Assembly (NCBI GenBank): GCA_910579125.1 | Contig: CAJTTH010000022.1 | Location: 1 to 32,481, forward strand | Reading direction: 5' to 3' | DNA: 32,481 nt | Origin: an uncultured Oscillospiraceae bacterium | Lineage (GTDB): Bacteria; Bacillota; Clostridia; Oscillospirales; Ruminococcaceae | Shown here: in pieces, positions 12,576-20,870 of the stretch | Layout: each line of letters opens with the position of its first letter | Numbering within the stretch: position 1 is the stretch's first letter | Program-made: the position numbers and the translations under genes | Notes under the pieces: generated by a model | The model's database searches: none | What the model saw: only the letters and a program-made list of their open reading frames with translations | Told to the model about the DNA's origin: nothing

Positions 12576-14126
12576 ATGAATTTTTTGACGAAACTTTTAA
12601 AGCGGGTTTTCAACCGTACTACCGTCTGCATTATCGGTATCGTTATACAGGTTTTCTATCTGATCTCGCTGTTCTGGACGCTTGGAACGCTGTATACTTA
12701 TTCATACCTCGTTTTCGAGCTTATCGGAGCCGTTCTGACGCTGACGATCGTTAATTCCGACATTAACCCGAGCTATAAAATAGCATGGATAATCGTTATT
12801 ATGGTGTCTCCTATCTTTGGCGTGATGTTCTTCATCTTTTTCGGGAACAGCCACTCGGGAGACCGACTGAGAAAGCGCATGAACCGATTTAACGAGGAGG
12901 AGCGTCTTCTGCTGCCGCAGGACGAGAGGCTTATAAAAAATCTCCGCGACGACGCGAGAACTGTTGAAAAACAGGCTAAATACCTTTACAATTACGGCGG
13001 CTATCCCGTCTATACCAACACCTCGACGACCTATTTCCCCAGCGGAGAAGCCAAATTTGAAGCTCTTATAAGGGAACTGAAAAAAGCGGAGCGCTTTATC
13101 TTTCTGGAGTACTTCATTATTCAGGAGGGTAAGATGTGGGATACTATCCTTGAGATACTTGAACGCAAGGCAAAAGAGGGCGTGGACGTGCGCGTGGTTT
13201 ATGACGACATCGGCTGTCTGCTCACACTTCCCTACAAGTACTATGAAACGCTGGAAAAAAAGGGCATACAATGCAAGGTTTTCAACGAATTCAAGCCTAT
13301 CTGGTCGGCGAAGATGAACAACCGCGACCACCGCAAGATACTTGTTATTGACGGACACACGGCGTTCAACGGCGGAATAAACCTCGCCGACGAATATATC
13401 AACGTTTACGAAAAGCACGGGCACTGGAAGGATTCTGCGGTAATGCTTAAGGGCGACGCCGTGTGGAGCTTTACGATGATGTTCCTTACTATGTGGAATT
13501 ATCTCAGCAAAACCAAGCCGTCCTCATATGACGCGTATATGCCGCGCTGCGAGGACATCAAACCATATTGCAGCTGCGGCGGCTTTGTGGTTCCCTATAC
13601 GGACAGTCCGCTCGACGACGAACCTGTGGGCGAGAACGCCTATCTGAACATCATCAACGACGCAAAGGAGTATGTCTACATCACAACGCCGTACCTCATT
13701 ATCGACAACGAAATGATAACCGCGCTGACTTTAGCCGCAAAAAGCGGAATTGACGTGCGCATAATTACGCCGCATATCGCCGACAAGTGGTTCGTTCACG
13801 CGGTAACTCGTGCGCACTACAAAACGCTGACAAAGCTCGGCGTGAGGATCTACGAGTACACGCCCGGCTTTATTCACGCGAAAAACTTCGTTTCCGACGA
13901 CAGCGTCGCGGTTGTCGGCACGATAAACCTCGACTTCCGCAGTCTTTATCTGCATTTTGAATGCGCGACGTGGATGTACAAGACCGACTGTGTTCTCGAC
14001 GTAAAAGCGGACTTTCTGAAAACGCTTGAGGAGTGCCGGGAGATAACCTACGAGGATTGCCTGAACATAAACTTTTTCGTGCGTGTCGGCAGAGCGTTTC
14101 TGCGGCTGTTCGCGCCTATGATGTGA
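12576..14126 (+). CDS. cls: Cardiolipin synthase (phospholipase D family)
   Basis: The product is 516 residues. Two N-terminal membrane helices (about residues 17-60 and 68-90, the PLDc_N region) precede two HKD motifs: His252, Lys254 and Asp259 in NRDHRKILVIDG, and His434, Lys436 and Asp441 in FIHAKNFVSDD. Both catalytic motifs are intact. The enzyme condenses two phosphatidylglycerols to cardiolipin at the inner face of the membrane. It has its own promoter and separates divIC from the S1 gene, which are usually adjacent, so it looks like an insertion into the block. Confidence 0.95.
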   Translation: MNFLTKLLKRVFNRTTVCIIGIVIQVFYLISLFWTLGTLYTYSYLVFELIGAVLTLTIVNSDINPSYKIAWIIVIMVSPIFGVMFFIFFGNSHSGDRLRKRMNRFNEEERLLLPQDERLIKNLRDDARTVEKQAKYLYNYGGYPVYTNTSTTYFPSGEAKFEALIRELKKAERFIFLEYFIIQEGKMWDTILEILERKAKEGVDVRVVYDDIGCLLTLPYKYYETLEKKGIQCKVFNEFKPIWSAKMNNRDHRKILVIDGHTAFNGGINLADEYINVYEKHGHWKDSAVMLKGDAVWSFTMMFLTMWNYLSKTKPSSYDAYMPRCEDIKPYCSCGGFVVPYTDSPLDDEPVGENAYLNIINDAKEYVYITTPYLIIDNEMITALTLAAKSGIDVRIITPHIADKWFVHAVTRAHYKTLTKLGVRIYEYTPGFIHAKNFVSDDSVAVVGTINLDFRSLYLHFECATWMYKTDCVLDVKADFLKTLEECREITYEDCLNINFFVRVGRAFLRLFAPMM

Positions 14127-14215
14127 TCGTTTGGGAAAAGTCCGGACGGTCTGCATATTATTGTAAAAGCTCTCATATTATTTATAGAAAACAATACCGT
14201 TATCGGAGGTACAAA

Positions 14216-15142
14216 ATGACAGAGTATCTGCCTGAGGGCTTTTTATTCGGGACAGCTGAAAACAACGACTGTCTTGATTCGTTCACAACGCTTTCCGAGT
14301 GCAAGGAAAGCCGTAAAATTCTTGAAGCGCCTTGTATTATCTGCGACAGCCGTCACGACCTTGTGATTGATCTGGGCTGTATGCGCGGAATTATTCCCAG
14401 AACGGAGGGTGCGGTCGGCATTTCCGAGGGCACGACCAAGGACATCGCGCTTATTTCGCGAGTAAACAAACCCGTTTGCTTTGTGGTAAAGGATTTCGGT
14501 CGCGACGAGAACGGCGAGATATACGCCTTGCTGTCGCGCCGCGAAGCACAGCAAATGTGCAGCGAGCATTACATCAGAACGCTCAGACCGGGCGATATTA
14601 TCCCCGCGCGGGTAACTCATCTGGAACAGTTCGGCTGCTTTGTGGATATCGGCTGCGGTATTCCCTCGCTGATACCGATAGACCTTATTTCGGTGTCGCG
14701 TATCTCCCACCCCTCGGACAGATTTTATGTTGGTCAAGATATCAGAGCTGTCGTAAAATCATTCGACGGTGACAGAATTTGCCTTTCGCACAAGGAACTT
14801 CTTGGAACGTGGCAGGAAAACGCGTCTATGTTCGAGCAAGGCGAGACCGTTACGGGAATAGTGCGCTCCGTGGAGGACTACGGCGTATTCGTGGAGCTTG
14901 CGCCAAATCTCGCGGGGCTTGCCGAACCGCGCGGAGATATTTCTGTCAATCAACACGCAAGCGTTTACATAAAGGCGATAATCCCCGAAAAAATGAAGAT
15001 AAAGCTCATAATCGTCAACGCCTTTGACAACGCCTACCGAGGCAGCGAACTGAATTATTTTATAAGCTCGGGGCATATCGACAAGTGGGTGTACTCCTGC
15101 GAATCGTCGTTAAAGCTCATTCAGACCGTGTTTACGGGATAA
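14216..15142 (+). CDS. S1-domain RNA-binding protein (YabR-position homologue)
   Basis: The product is 308 residues from ATG 14216, which follows TCGGAGGT. Two S1 domains are visible, at about residues 123-195 (LRPGDIIPARVTHLEQFGCF then VDIGCGIPSLIPI) and 205-270 (GETVTGIVRSVEDYGVFVEL). The N-terminal ~115 residues resemble another, diverged OB-like region. The second domain has shortened surface strands. Members of this type bind RNA or associate with the ribosome. In Bacillus a shorter S1 protein, YabR, follows divIC. It ends at a strong bidirectional terminator. Confidence 0.85.
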   Translation: MTEYLPEGFLFGTAENNDCLDSFTTLSECKESRKILEAPCIICDSRHDLVIDLGCMRGIIPRTEGAVGISEGTTKDIALISRVNKPVCFVVKDFGRDENGEIYALLSRREAQQMCSEHYIRTLRPGDIIPARVTHLEQFGCFVDIGCGIPSLIPIDLISVSRISHPSDRFYVGQDIRAVVKSFDGDRICLSHKELLGTWQENASMFEQGETVTGIVRSVEDYGVFVELAPNLAGLAEPRGDISVNQHASVYIKAIIPEKMKIKLIIVNAFDNAYRGSELNYFISSGHIDKWVYSCESSLKLIQTVFTG

Positions 15143-15144
15143 CA

Positions 15145-15173
15145 CAAGCGCCGCTTCAAAAGAGCGGCGCTTG
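15145..15173. terminator. Bidirectional terminator between the S1 gene and rarA
   Basis: CAAGCGCCGCT and AGCGGCGCTTG form an 11-base stem around a 7-base loop. It can serve the rightward S1 gene and the leftward rarA operon. Confidence 0.88.
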
Positions 15174-15178
15174 CTTAA

Positions 15179-16420
15179 TTATTTTATTTTATCCCAGTAC
15201 TCTTTAGCGGCGCGTTCGAGCTTATTGTCGCCGAATTGGTAGTACACCTTGTCCTTGAGGTTGTCAGGGAGATACTGCTGCTTGACGTAGTGGTTCGGGA
15301 AATCGTGCGGATAAAGGTAGTGCTGTCCGCGAATTTCCGCGTCCGCGCCGTCGCAGTGCTTATTCTGCAAATGACGCGGAAAGTCACCCGTCGCGCCGTT
15401 CTGCACGTCCGCCAGAGCGGCGTTCATCGCCATATACGCGCTGTTGGACTTCGGCGAGGTCGCCATAAGCACTATCGCGTCGCCGAGAGGAATGCGCGCC
15501 TCGGGCAGTCCTAGCTGCATAGCACTGTCAACACACGCCTTGACAATCGGAATTATCTGCGGATAAGCAAGACCTATGTCCTCGGCGGCGATAACAAGAA
15601 GCCGTCTCGAAAGCGAAATTATATCCCCCGCGTCGATAAGCCGCGCCGCGTAATGGAGCGCCGCGTTCTCGTCCGAGCCGCGTATCGACTTCTGGAGCGC
15701 CGACAGCAGATCGTAATGCTGGTCGCCATCGCGGTCGTAGCGCATATTGCTGCGCTGGGTAAGCTCCCGCGCGGTCTCGAGGTCTACCCTGCCCTCTCTT
15801 GCCGAAAGCGCGCACAGCTCGACGGTATTCAGGCATTTGCGGACGTCGCCGCCTACGCCGTGACAAATGTACTTCACTGCCTCATCGGAGACCTCATATT
15901 CCGTGCCGTTCTCCTTGCCTATCTCGGAAAAACCACGGCGAACCGCCTTTTCCATTTCATCCGGCATCACGGGCTTGAACTCAAATACAGTGCTGCGCGA
16001 AAGAATGGCGTTGTAAACGTAAAAATACGGGTTTTCGGTAGTGGAAGCGATAAGGGTTATACTGCCATCCTCGATATATTCGAGCAAACTCTGCTGCTGC
16101 TTTTTGTTGAGGTACTGTATCTCGTCAAGATACAGCAGAATGCCGTTGCAGCCCAGAAACGTGTCAATCTCGGAAACTATCCCCTTTATATCGGCTGTCG
16201 AAGCGGACGTGCCGTTCAGCTTATGCAACCGCATATTCGCCGACTCGGCGATAATCCGCGCGATGGTTGTTTTGCCTACACCAGACGGTCCATAGAAGAT
16301 CATATTCGGTATCTTTCCCGACTCGATAACGCGGCGCAGCGGCTTTCCCTCGCCGATAAGGTGCGTCTGCCCTACCACGTCGCCGAGCACGGCGGGGCGT
16401 ATCTTATCCGCTAACGGCAT
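15179..16420 (-). CDS. rarA: Replication-associated recombination protein RarA
   Basis: The product is 413 residues. The AAA+ domain has Walker A at residues 44-52 (GPSGVGKTT), Walker B at about 95-102 (LLYLDEIQ) and the sensor stretch LIASTTENP. It is followed by the RarA/MgsA C-terminal tetramerisation region (AARLIDAGDIISLSRRLLVI, AYPQIIPIVKACVDSAMQLG, the PKSNSAY motif, HLQNKH). It works at stalled or broken replication forks. It starts one base after the prs stop codon, preceded by AAGGGG, and is the last gene of the glyA operon. Confidence 0.95.
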   Translation of the reverse strand: MPLADKIRPAVLGDVVGQTHLIGEGKPLRRVIESGKIPNMIFYGPSGVGKTTIARIIAESANMRLHKLNGTSASTADIKGIVSEIDTFLGCNGILLYLDEIQYLNKKQQQSLLEYIEDGSITLIASTTENPYFYVYNAILSRSTVFEFKPVMPDEMEKAVRRGFSEIGKENGTEYEVSDEAVKYICHGVGGDVRKCLNTVELCALSAREGRVDLETARELTQRSNMRYDRDGDQHYDLLSALQKSIRGSDENAALHYAARLIDAGDIISLSRRLLVIAAEDIGLAYPQIIPIVKACVDSAMQLGLPEARIPLGDAIVLMATSPKSNSAYMAMNAALADVQNGATGDFPRHLQNKHCDGADAEIRGQHYLYPHDFPNHYVKQQYLPDNLKDKVYYQFGDNKLERAAKEYWDKIK

Positions 16421-16421
16421 A

Positions 16422-17573
16422 TTACAGCCCCTTGTGCTCGCGGAGAAGAGCCTTTATCTTCTCATGCGGGTCGATAACGTTGCTGATCGAGGTATCGTGG
16501 TTAATGCAGGCGATAAAGTACGCTATGTACTTCGACACGTCGACCTCCTTGTACCACGGGCGCTTCAGCAGCTCGGGAGTGCGGTAGGTGAGGTTTGTGC
16601 TGAACACCGCGTCGATCATACCGTCGTCAAAAGCCTTATCGAACGCATCAAGACCGTTCGTGAAAATGCCGTATGTCGCATACGCAAAGAAACGCTTTGC
16701 ATTGCGCTTTTTAAGCTCGGTCGCGATGTCAAGCATAGACTCGCCCGAAGAAATGATGTCGTCGGCAACGAACACGGTCTTGCCCTCAACATCCGTTCCG
16801 AGGTACTCATGAGCGACGATCGGGTTGCGTCCGTTGACAATAGTCGCGTAATCGCGGCGCTTGTAGAACATTCCCATTTCGACCTCCAGCACGGACGCGT
16901 AAAACATATTTCTCGCGAGCGCGCCCTCATCGGGACTGATAACCATAAAGTGATCCTTGTCAATGATAAGGTCGGGGAACGCTCCGAACATGGATTTCAG
17001 CACCTGATACGACGGGATAACGTTGTCAAAGCCCATAAGCGGGATAGCGTTGCACACTCGCGGGTCGTGAGCGTCAACGGTGATGACGTTCTCAACGCCC
17101 ATATCGCGCAGCTCCTGAAGCATAAACGCGCAGTCGAGCGATTCACGGTAGGAGCGTCTGTGCTGACGACCGCCGTAGAGCAGCGGCATAATAACGTTAA
17201 TACGGTGCGGCTTACCGCTCGCCGCCTGTATAATGCGCTTTAAATCGGCATAGTGATCGTCGGGAGACATATGGTTTTCCTTATCGAAGAATTTGTAGGA
17301 GCAGCTGTAATTACCCACATCAATAAGAATAAACAAATCCTTACCGCGGACGGTGCTCTTGATAAGTCCCTTTGCGTCGCCCGAGGAAAAGCGCGGACAC
17401 TCGTTCTCGATAAGGAAATTCTCGTGAGGTCTGCCGTTTCTGTCCGCCCAGCGGATAAGGTAGTTGTTAATGCGCACGGCAAGCTCCTCCGTACCGCGCA
17501 TCGCGATAAGCCCTATGGGTGCTACTTCGTTATACTCCCTATACAAAACTTCCGTATTTTTCATAGTTGCCAT
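16422..17573 (-). CDS. prs: Ribose-phosphate pyrophosphokinase (PRPP synthetase)
   Basis: The product is 383 residues from ATG 17573, six bases after AAAGGA; an ATG at 17588 overlaps that site. It shows the PRPP-synthetase folds MPLLYGGRQHRRSYRES, ITVDAHDP and the PRPP-binding loop VFVADDIISSGESMLDIA. It makes PRPP from ribose 5-phosphate and ATP, feeding purine, pyrimidine and cofactor synthesis. It is longer than the common ~315-residue form and diverged in the active-site loops, as in a subgroup of clostridial enzymes. Pairing with glyA fits one-carbon and purine supply. Confidence 0.88.
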   Translation of the reverse strand: MATMKNTEVLYREYNEVAPIGLIAMRGTEELAVRINNYLIRWADRNGRPHENFLIENECPRFSSGDAKGLIKSTVRGKDLFILIDVGNYSCSYKFFDKENHMSPDDHYADLKRIIQAASGKPHRINVIMPLLYGGRQHRRSYRESLDCAFMLQELRDMGVENVITVDAHDPRVCNAIPLMGFDNVIPSYQVLKSMFGAFPDLIIDKDHFMVISPDEGALARNMFYASVLEVEMGMFYKRRDYATIVNGRNPIVAHEYLGTDVEGKTVFVADDIISSGESMLDIATELKKRNAKRFFAYATYGIFTNGLDAFDKAFDDGMIDAVFSTNLTYRTPELLKRPWYKEVDVSKYIAYFIACINHDTSISNVIDPHEKIKALLREHKGL

Positions 17574-17584
17574 TTCCATTCCTT

Positions 17585-18358
17585 TCACATCTGCGTCTTT
17601 ACAAGCTCCGCGATCGCCGCGTAATGCTTTACGTCAAATTTTTCGGGAGCGATCGCGTTCAGCAGCGCAATATGCTCGCGCTCCCACTGCGTTATCTCAC
17701 TCTCCGAAAGAGACGCGCCCACTCCCCTGCACGCTTTCATTCTGCCGTTCCAGCTCTCGCGTGTGAACGGCACGCCGAGCAGATACTCTTCGTGATAAGC
17801 CAACTCAAATCGCTCGAAATAACATTCGGGTATATTTATCGGGTGAACGGTCTCGCCCGCGCCACTCCATTCGGGGCTGTATTTCAGCACAAGACGCTCG
17901 CTCTCCCCCGCTATCCTGTCCTCATTCGGCAGCCACGCCATATACAGCACCAACAGCTTGCCGCGCGGCTTAAGCATTCGGCAAAGGTTCGGCAGCAATC
18001 GCTCGTGGTCGAAGTACCAAAAGCACTGGCAAGCGGTTATCACGTCAAATGTGCCGTCGGGGAAATCAAGCTCCTCGGCAGGCACCGCGTAATAGTCGAT
18101 ATCCATGCCCTCGGAAAGCCGCCTTGCCTGCGCAATCTGATTTTCGGAAACGTCCGTTCCAGTCCACTTTGCGCCGTAGGAATACATATTTCGCGGAAGA
18201 ACGCCCGTTCCCGTGCCGAGATCAAGCACGCGCTGACCCTCAACGCACAGCCCGCACGAAACTATCTTCTCGTAAAACTCGCGCGGATATATATCACGGT
18301 ACTTCGCGTAGTCCTCCGAGACTCTGCCCCAGTCAAATGGCTTGCCGCCGTCGATCAT
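17585..18358 (-). CDS. Class I SAM-dependent methyltransferase
   Basis: The product is 257 residues. The SAM-binding core is clear: VLDLGTGTGVLPRN (motif I), WTGTDVSENQIAQARRL (motif II), GTFDVITACQCFWYFDHERL and the MLKPRGKLLVLYM strand. It belongs to the small-molecule or UbiE-like methyltransferases; the substrate cannot be told from sequence. ATG 18358 overlaps the stop of the NADAR gene (ATGA) and has its own GGGAGG site. The prs start follows 12 bases after its stop, so it is embedded in the glyA operon. Confidence 0.85.
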   Translation of the reverse strand: MIDGGKPFDWGRVSEDYAKYRDIYPREFYEKIVSCGLCVEGQRVLDLGTGTGVLPRNMYSYGAKWTGTDVSENQIAQARRLSEGMDIDYYAVPAEELDFPDGTFDVITACQCFWYFDHERLLPNLCRMLKPRGKLLVLYMAWLPNEDRIAGESERLVLKYSPEWSGAGETVHPINIPECYFERFELAYHEEYLLGVPFTRESWNGRMKACRGVGASLSESEITQWEREHIALLNAIAPEKFDVKHYAAIAELVKTQM

Positions 18359-18909
18359 AAGCCCTCCCGAATGATATCCCTAGCCTCCATAAGACAGAAG
18401 CCGAGGTAATTTGTGCCGTTCCAGAGCGCGGGATTTTCGCACCTCGGGTCGTCCGCGCCCATTCCTATGCCCCATATCTTATCGTAAGGGCTTGCTTCAA
18501 CAAGAATACGCGTGTTCGTATTCAACAGAAACGCTTTCAACTCTTCGTTCTGCGAGAACTTTGCAGCGTTTCCCTTTACTACAATGTCACGGCAGTTCTT
18601 ATCCCAAATATCCTGTTTAAAGCCCGCTATCTTTCGCCCCAAAGCCTTATACTGCTTCGGGTGGCTTGCCGCCATAATTTCCGCGCGTATCCTTTCGTCG
18701 CTGAACAGCACCGCCTTCTGCGCCATCATATACTGCTCAGCGGTGTTGTATTCGACACCGTCAACGGTGAATTTGCAGTTCCACCACTGGCTGAAACAGG
18801 ACTTCGTGATACTTCCGTCGGAGGAGGGCTTATGCCCCCAGAAAAAAACGTATTTCAAGCGCTCGCCCTTGTTAAAACGCTCCGTTATCAGCTCTCGTGT
18901 GTATTTCAT
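18355..18909 (-). CDS. NADAR family N-glycosidase
   Basis: The product is 184 residues with the NADAR (YbiA-like) motifs: YVFFWGHKPS, the FSQWWNCKFTVDGVEYNTAE segment with QYMMAQKA, ALGRKIAGF, and the end GIGMGADDPRCENPALWNGT then NYLGFCLMEARD. Known members cleave N-glycosidic bonds of riboflavin pathway intermediates, and some remove ADP-ribose from guanine bases. The start overlaps the glyA stop by one base, so it is translationally coupled to glyA. The reason for linking it to glyA, a methyltransferase and prs is not clear. Confidence 0.92.
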   Translation of the reverse strand: MKYTRELITERFNKGERLKYVFFWGHKPSSDGSITKSCFSQWWNCKFTVDGVEYNTAEQYMMAQKAVLFSDERIRAEIMAASHPKQYKALGRKIAGFKQDIWDKNCRDIVVKGNAAKFSQNEELKAFLLNTNTRILVEASPYDKIWGIGMGADDPRCENPALWNGTNYLGFCLMEARDIIREGL

Positions 18910-20165
18910 TATTCGTAAAGCGGATATTTCTTTGTAAGCTCGGTGACCATTCCGCGAACCTTGTCCGCGCTGTTCTCAAAATCCTTTGCGGTGAGATAAA
19001 TGCACTCGCCGATAGTCTTCATATCCTCCTCAACAAGACCGCGCGTCGTTACCGCAGGAGTGCCGATACGCACGCCGCTCGTGTACGCGGGCTTCTGCGG
19101 GTCGTTGGGAATTGCGTTCTTGTTGACCGTAATATAAACCTCGTCAAGGTGAGTTTCAAGCTCCTTGCCCGTAATACCGAACGGACGGAGATCGACAAGC
19201 ATAAGGTGGTTATCCGTACCGCCCGAAACGAGATCAAAGCCCTTTTCAAGCAAGGTTTCCGCGAGGGCTCTTGCGTTCTTGACTACCTGTTCGCCGTATA
19301 CCTTGAACTCGGGCTTGAGCGCCTCGCCGAAACAAACCGCCTTTGCCGCAATAACGTGCATGAGCGGACCGCCCTGAATACCCGGGAATATAGCCTTGTT
19401 GATCTTCTTCGCGATCTCCTCGTTGTTGGTGAGGATGAGACCGCCACGCGGACCTCTGAGCGTCTTGTGTGTGGTCGTCGTGACAACGTCCGCATACGGT
19501 ACGGGGTTCTGGTGCTGACCCGCAGCAACAAGTCCCGCGATATGCGCCATATCCACCATTAAATACGCGCCAACCGACTTGGCAATATCGGAAAGCTGCT
19601 TAAAGTCTATCGCTCTCGGATATGCGGACGCACCTGCTACTATCAGCTTGGGCTTGTGTTCCTCGGCGAGCTTGCGGATAGTGTCATAGTTGAGCTTCTG
19701 CGTCTTCTCGTCAAGCTCGTAGGGCACGAAGTTGTAGTACTTTCCTGAAATGTTGACGGGAGAGCCGTGCGTGAGGTGTCCGCCGTGAGCAAGGCTCATG
19801 CCCATTACGGTATCACCGGGCTGAACAAGCGCGAAATAGACGGCGGTGTTCGCCTGTGCGCCCGAATGCGCCTGAACGTTCGCGAACTGCGCGCCGAACA
19901 GCTTTTTAGCACGCTCTATCGCAATATTCTCCACGATGTCAACATCCTCGCAGCCGCCGTAGTAGCGCTTTCCGGGATAGCCCTCCGCGTACTTGTTCGT
20001 GAGCACGCTGCCCATTGCCGCCATTACTGCGGGGGAAACAATGTTTTCGCTTGCGATAAGCTCGAGGTTGCGCTTCTGGCGCGAAAGCTCCAGACCCATT
20101 GCGTCGGCTACCTCTTTGTCAAAGTTGCCTACATATCCGATAGTATCCACCAAATCGTTATACAT
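18909..20165 (-). CDS. glyA: Serine hydroxymethyltransferase
   Basis: The product is 418 residues, the normal length. It has KRNLELIASENIVSPAV, KYAEGYPGKRYYGGCEDVD and the PLP lysine at residue 234 in TTTTHKTLRGPRGG. It interconverts serine and glycine with tetrahydrofolate. ATG 20165 follows GAAAGGAGA. It is the first gene of a leftward operon with a clear promoter at 20203-20231. Downstream genes are the NADAR protein, the methyltransferase, prs and rarA, with overlaps or gaps of at most a dozen bases. Confidence 0.98.
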   Translation of the reverse strand: MYNDLVDTIGYVGNFDKEVADAMGLELSRQKRNLELIASENIVSPAVMAAMGSVLTNKYAEGYPGKRYYGGCEDVDIVENIAIERAKKLFGAQFANVQAHSGAQANTAVYFALVQPGDTVMGMSLAHGGHLTHGSPVNISGKYYNFVPYELDEKTQKLNYDTIRKLAEEHKPKLIVAGASAYPRAIDFKQLSDIAKSVGAYLMVDMAHIAGLVAAGQHQNPVPYADVVTTTTHKTLRGPRGGLILTNNEEIAKKINKAIFPGIQGGPLMHVIAAKAVCFGEALKPEFKVYGEQVVKNARALAETLLEKGFDLVSGGTDNHLMLVDLRPFGITGKELETHLDEVYITVNKNAIPNDPQKPAYTSGVRIGTPAVTTRGLVEEDMKTIGECIYLTAKDFENSADKVRGMVTELTKKYPLYE

Positions 20166-20202
20166 AATTATCTCCTTTCAAGATATAGTGCTATATAATA
20201 TA

Positions 20203-20231
20203 AGTATAACGCAAAATACGCTTTTTTTCAA
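20203..20231 (-). promoter_or_regulatory. glyA operon promoter
   Basis: Read leftward, TTGAAA (20231-20226) and TATACT (20208-20203) are 17 bases apart, 38 bases before the glyA start. No riboswitch-like structure is evident in the short leader. Confidence 0.8.
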
Positions 20232-20353
20232 GCACTTTTTTAAATTAAATATTTTGTACATTATCTTTCCTGAAAAACAACTGTTTTTGTGGAAAATCAC
20301 GAAAATTCCCAATAAAGACATTAAACCCTTGTATCGTAAAAACGGTTTTACTC

Positions 20354-20382
20354 TTGACATTTTTTCACTTATATGGTAAGAT
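20354..20382 (+). promoter_or_regulatory. Promoter of the 127-aa membrane protein
   Basis: TTGACA (20354-20359) and TAAGAT (20377-20382) are 17 bases apart. The stretch 20232-20353 to its left is AT-rich and shows nothing else I can name. Confidence 0.75.
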
Positions 20383-20391
20383 TGAAGTACG

Positions 20392-20417
20392 GGAGCGCTT
20401 GGATATATCGGCGCTCC
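20392..20417 (+). other. Leader hairpin before the membrane protein gene
   Basis: GGAGCGC (20392-20398) and GCGCTCC (20411-20417) pair perfectly around a 12-base loop in the 5' leader, starting close to the expected transcription start. It could stabilise the RNA; no known riboswitch class is apparent. Confidence 0.55.
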
Positions 20418-20438
20418 ATTGACTGAAAGGAAATTGAA

Positions 20439-20822
20439 ATGAAAAAAGCATTAAAGGTTACTTCGTATTTATGTCTGGCAGTGGCGGTGCTGGCAGTTAT
20501 TTTCGGGATTGTCGCGATGACCTCTGCCAATCATTCGTTTTTTGTGGGATATGCAATGTTTAACGTTATCAAAAGAGGTACGTTTATGGGCTTCATCGGA
20601 AATCTGATCGGCATTGTGTTGACGTTTGCGAGCTTCGGGCTTATGGGCTTCTATTCACTGAAGGGCAAGGATAAAAACGCGCTGATCTGGTCTCTTATCG
20701 CTATTATAATGTCCGTGATCTCATTAGTCATAGTGCTTCTCGGCAAAACGGCGTCGTTCGGAGATTTCATCATAACGCTCTTGCCGATGGCGCATTTGTT
20801 CCTGATCTTCAAGAACGCCTGA
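20439..20822 (+). CDS. Unknown small membrane protein (127 aa, four helices)
   Basis: ATG 20439 follows GAAAGGAA. Four hydrophobic segments are visible at about residues 8-27, 48-70, 82-102 and 108-124, e.g. YLCLAVAVLAVIFGIVAM and ALIWSLIAIIMSVISLVIVL. There are no catalytic motifs. It stands alone between two leftward transcription units, with its own promoter and a bidirectional terminator after it. I do not recognise the family. Confidence 0.8.
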   Translation: MKKALKVTSYLCLAVAVLAVIFGIVAMTSANHSFFVGYAMFNVIKRGTFMGFIGNLIGIVLTFASFGLMGFYSLKGKDKNALIWSLIAIIMSVISLVIVLLGKTASFGDFIITLLPMAHLFLIFKNA

Positions 20823-20838
20823 CATACCGGACAAACAA

Positions 20839-20865
20839 AAGCCGTGTCCGTTTCTGACACGGCTT
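20839..20865. terminator. Bidirectional terminator
   Basis: AAGCCGTGTC and GACACGGCTT form a perfect 10-base stem around a 7-base loop between two convergent genes. Leftward it is followed by TTTTG. Confidence 0.88.
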
Positions 20866-20870
20866 GATGT

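Noticed and set aside
15653..16414. 253-residue rightward frame across rarA
   Set aside because: It is antisense to the conserved rarA gene. High GC at third positions creates such shadow frames here.
17567..18409. 280-residue rightward frame across the methyltransferase
   Set aside because: It is antisense to a clear SAM-binding fold; basic, low-similarity composition typical of shadow frames.
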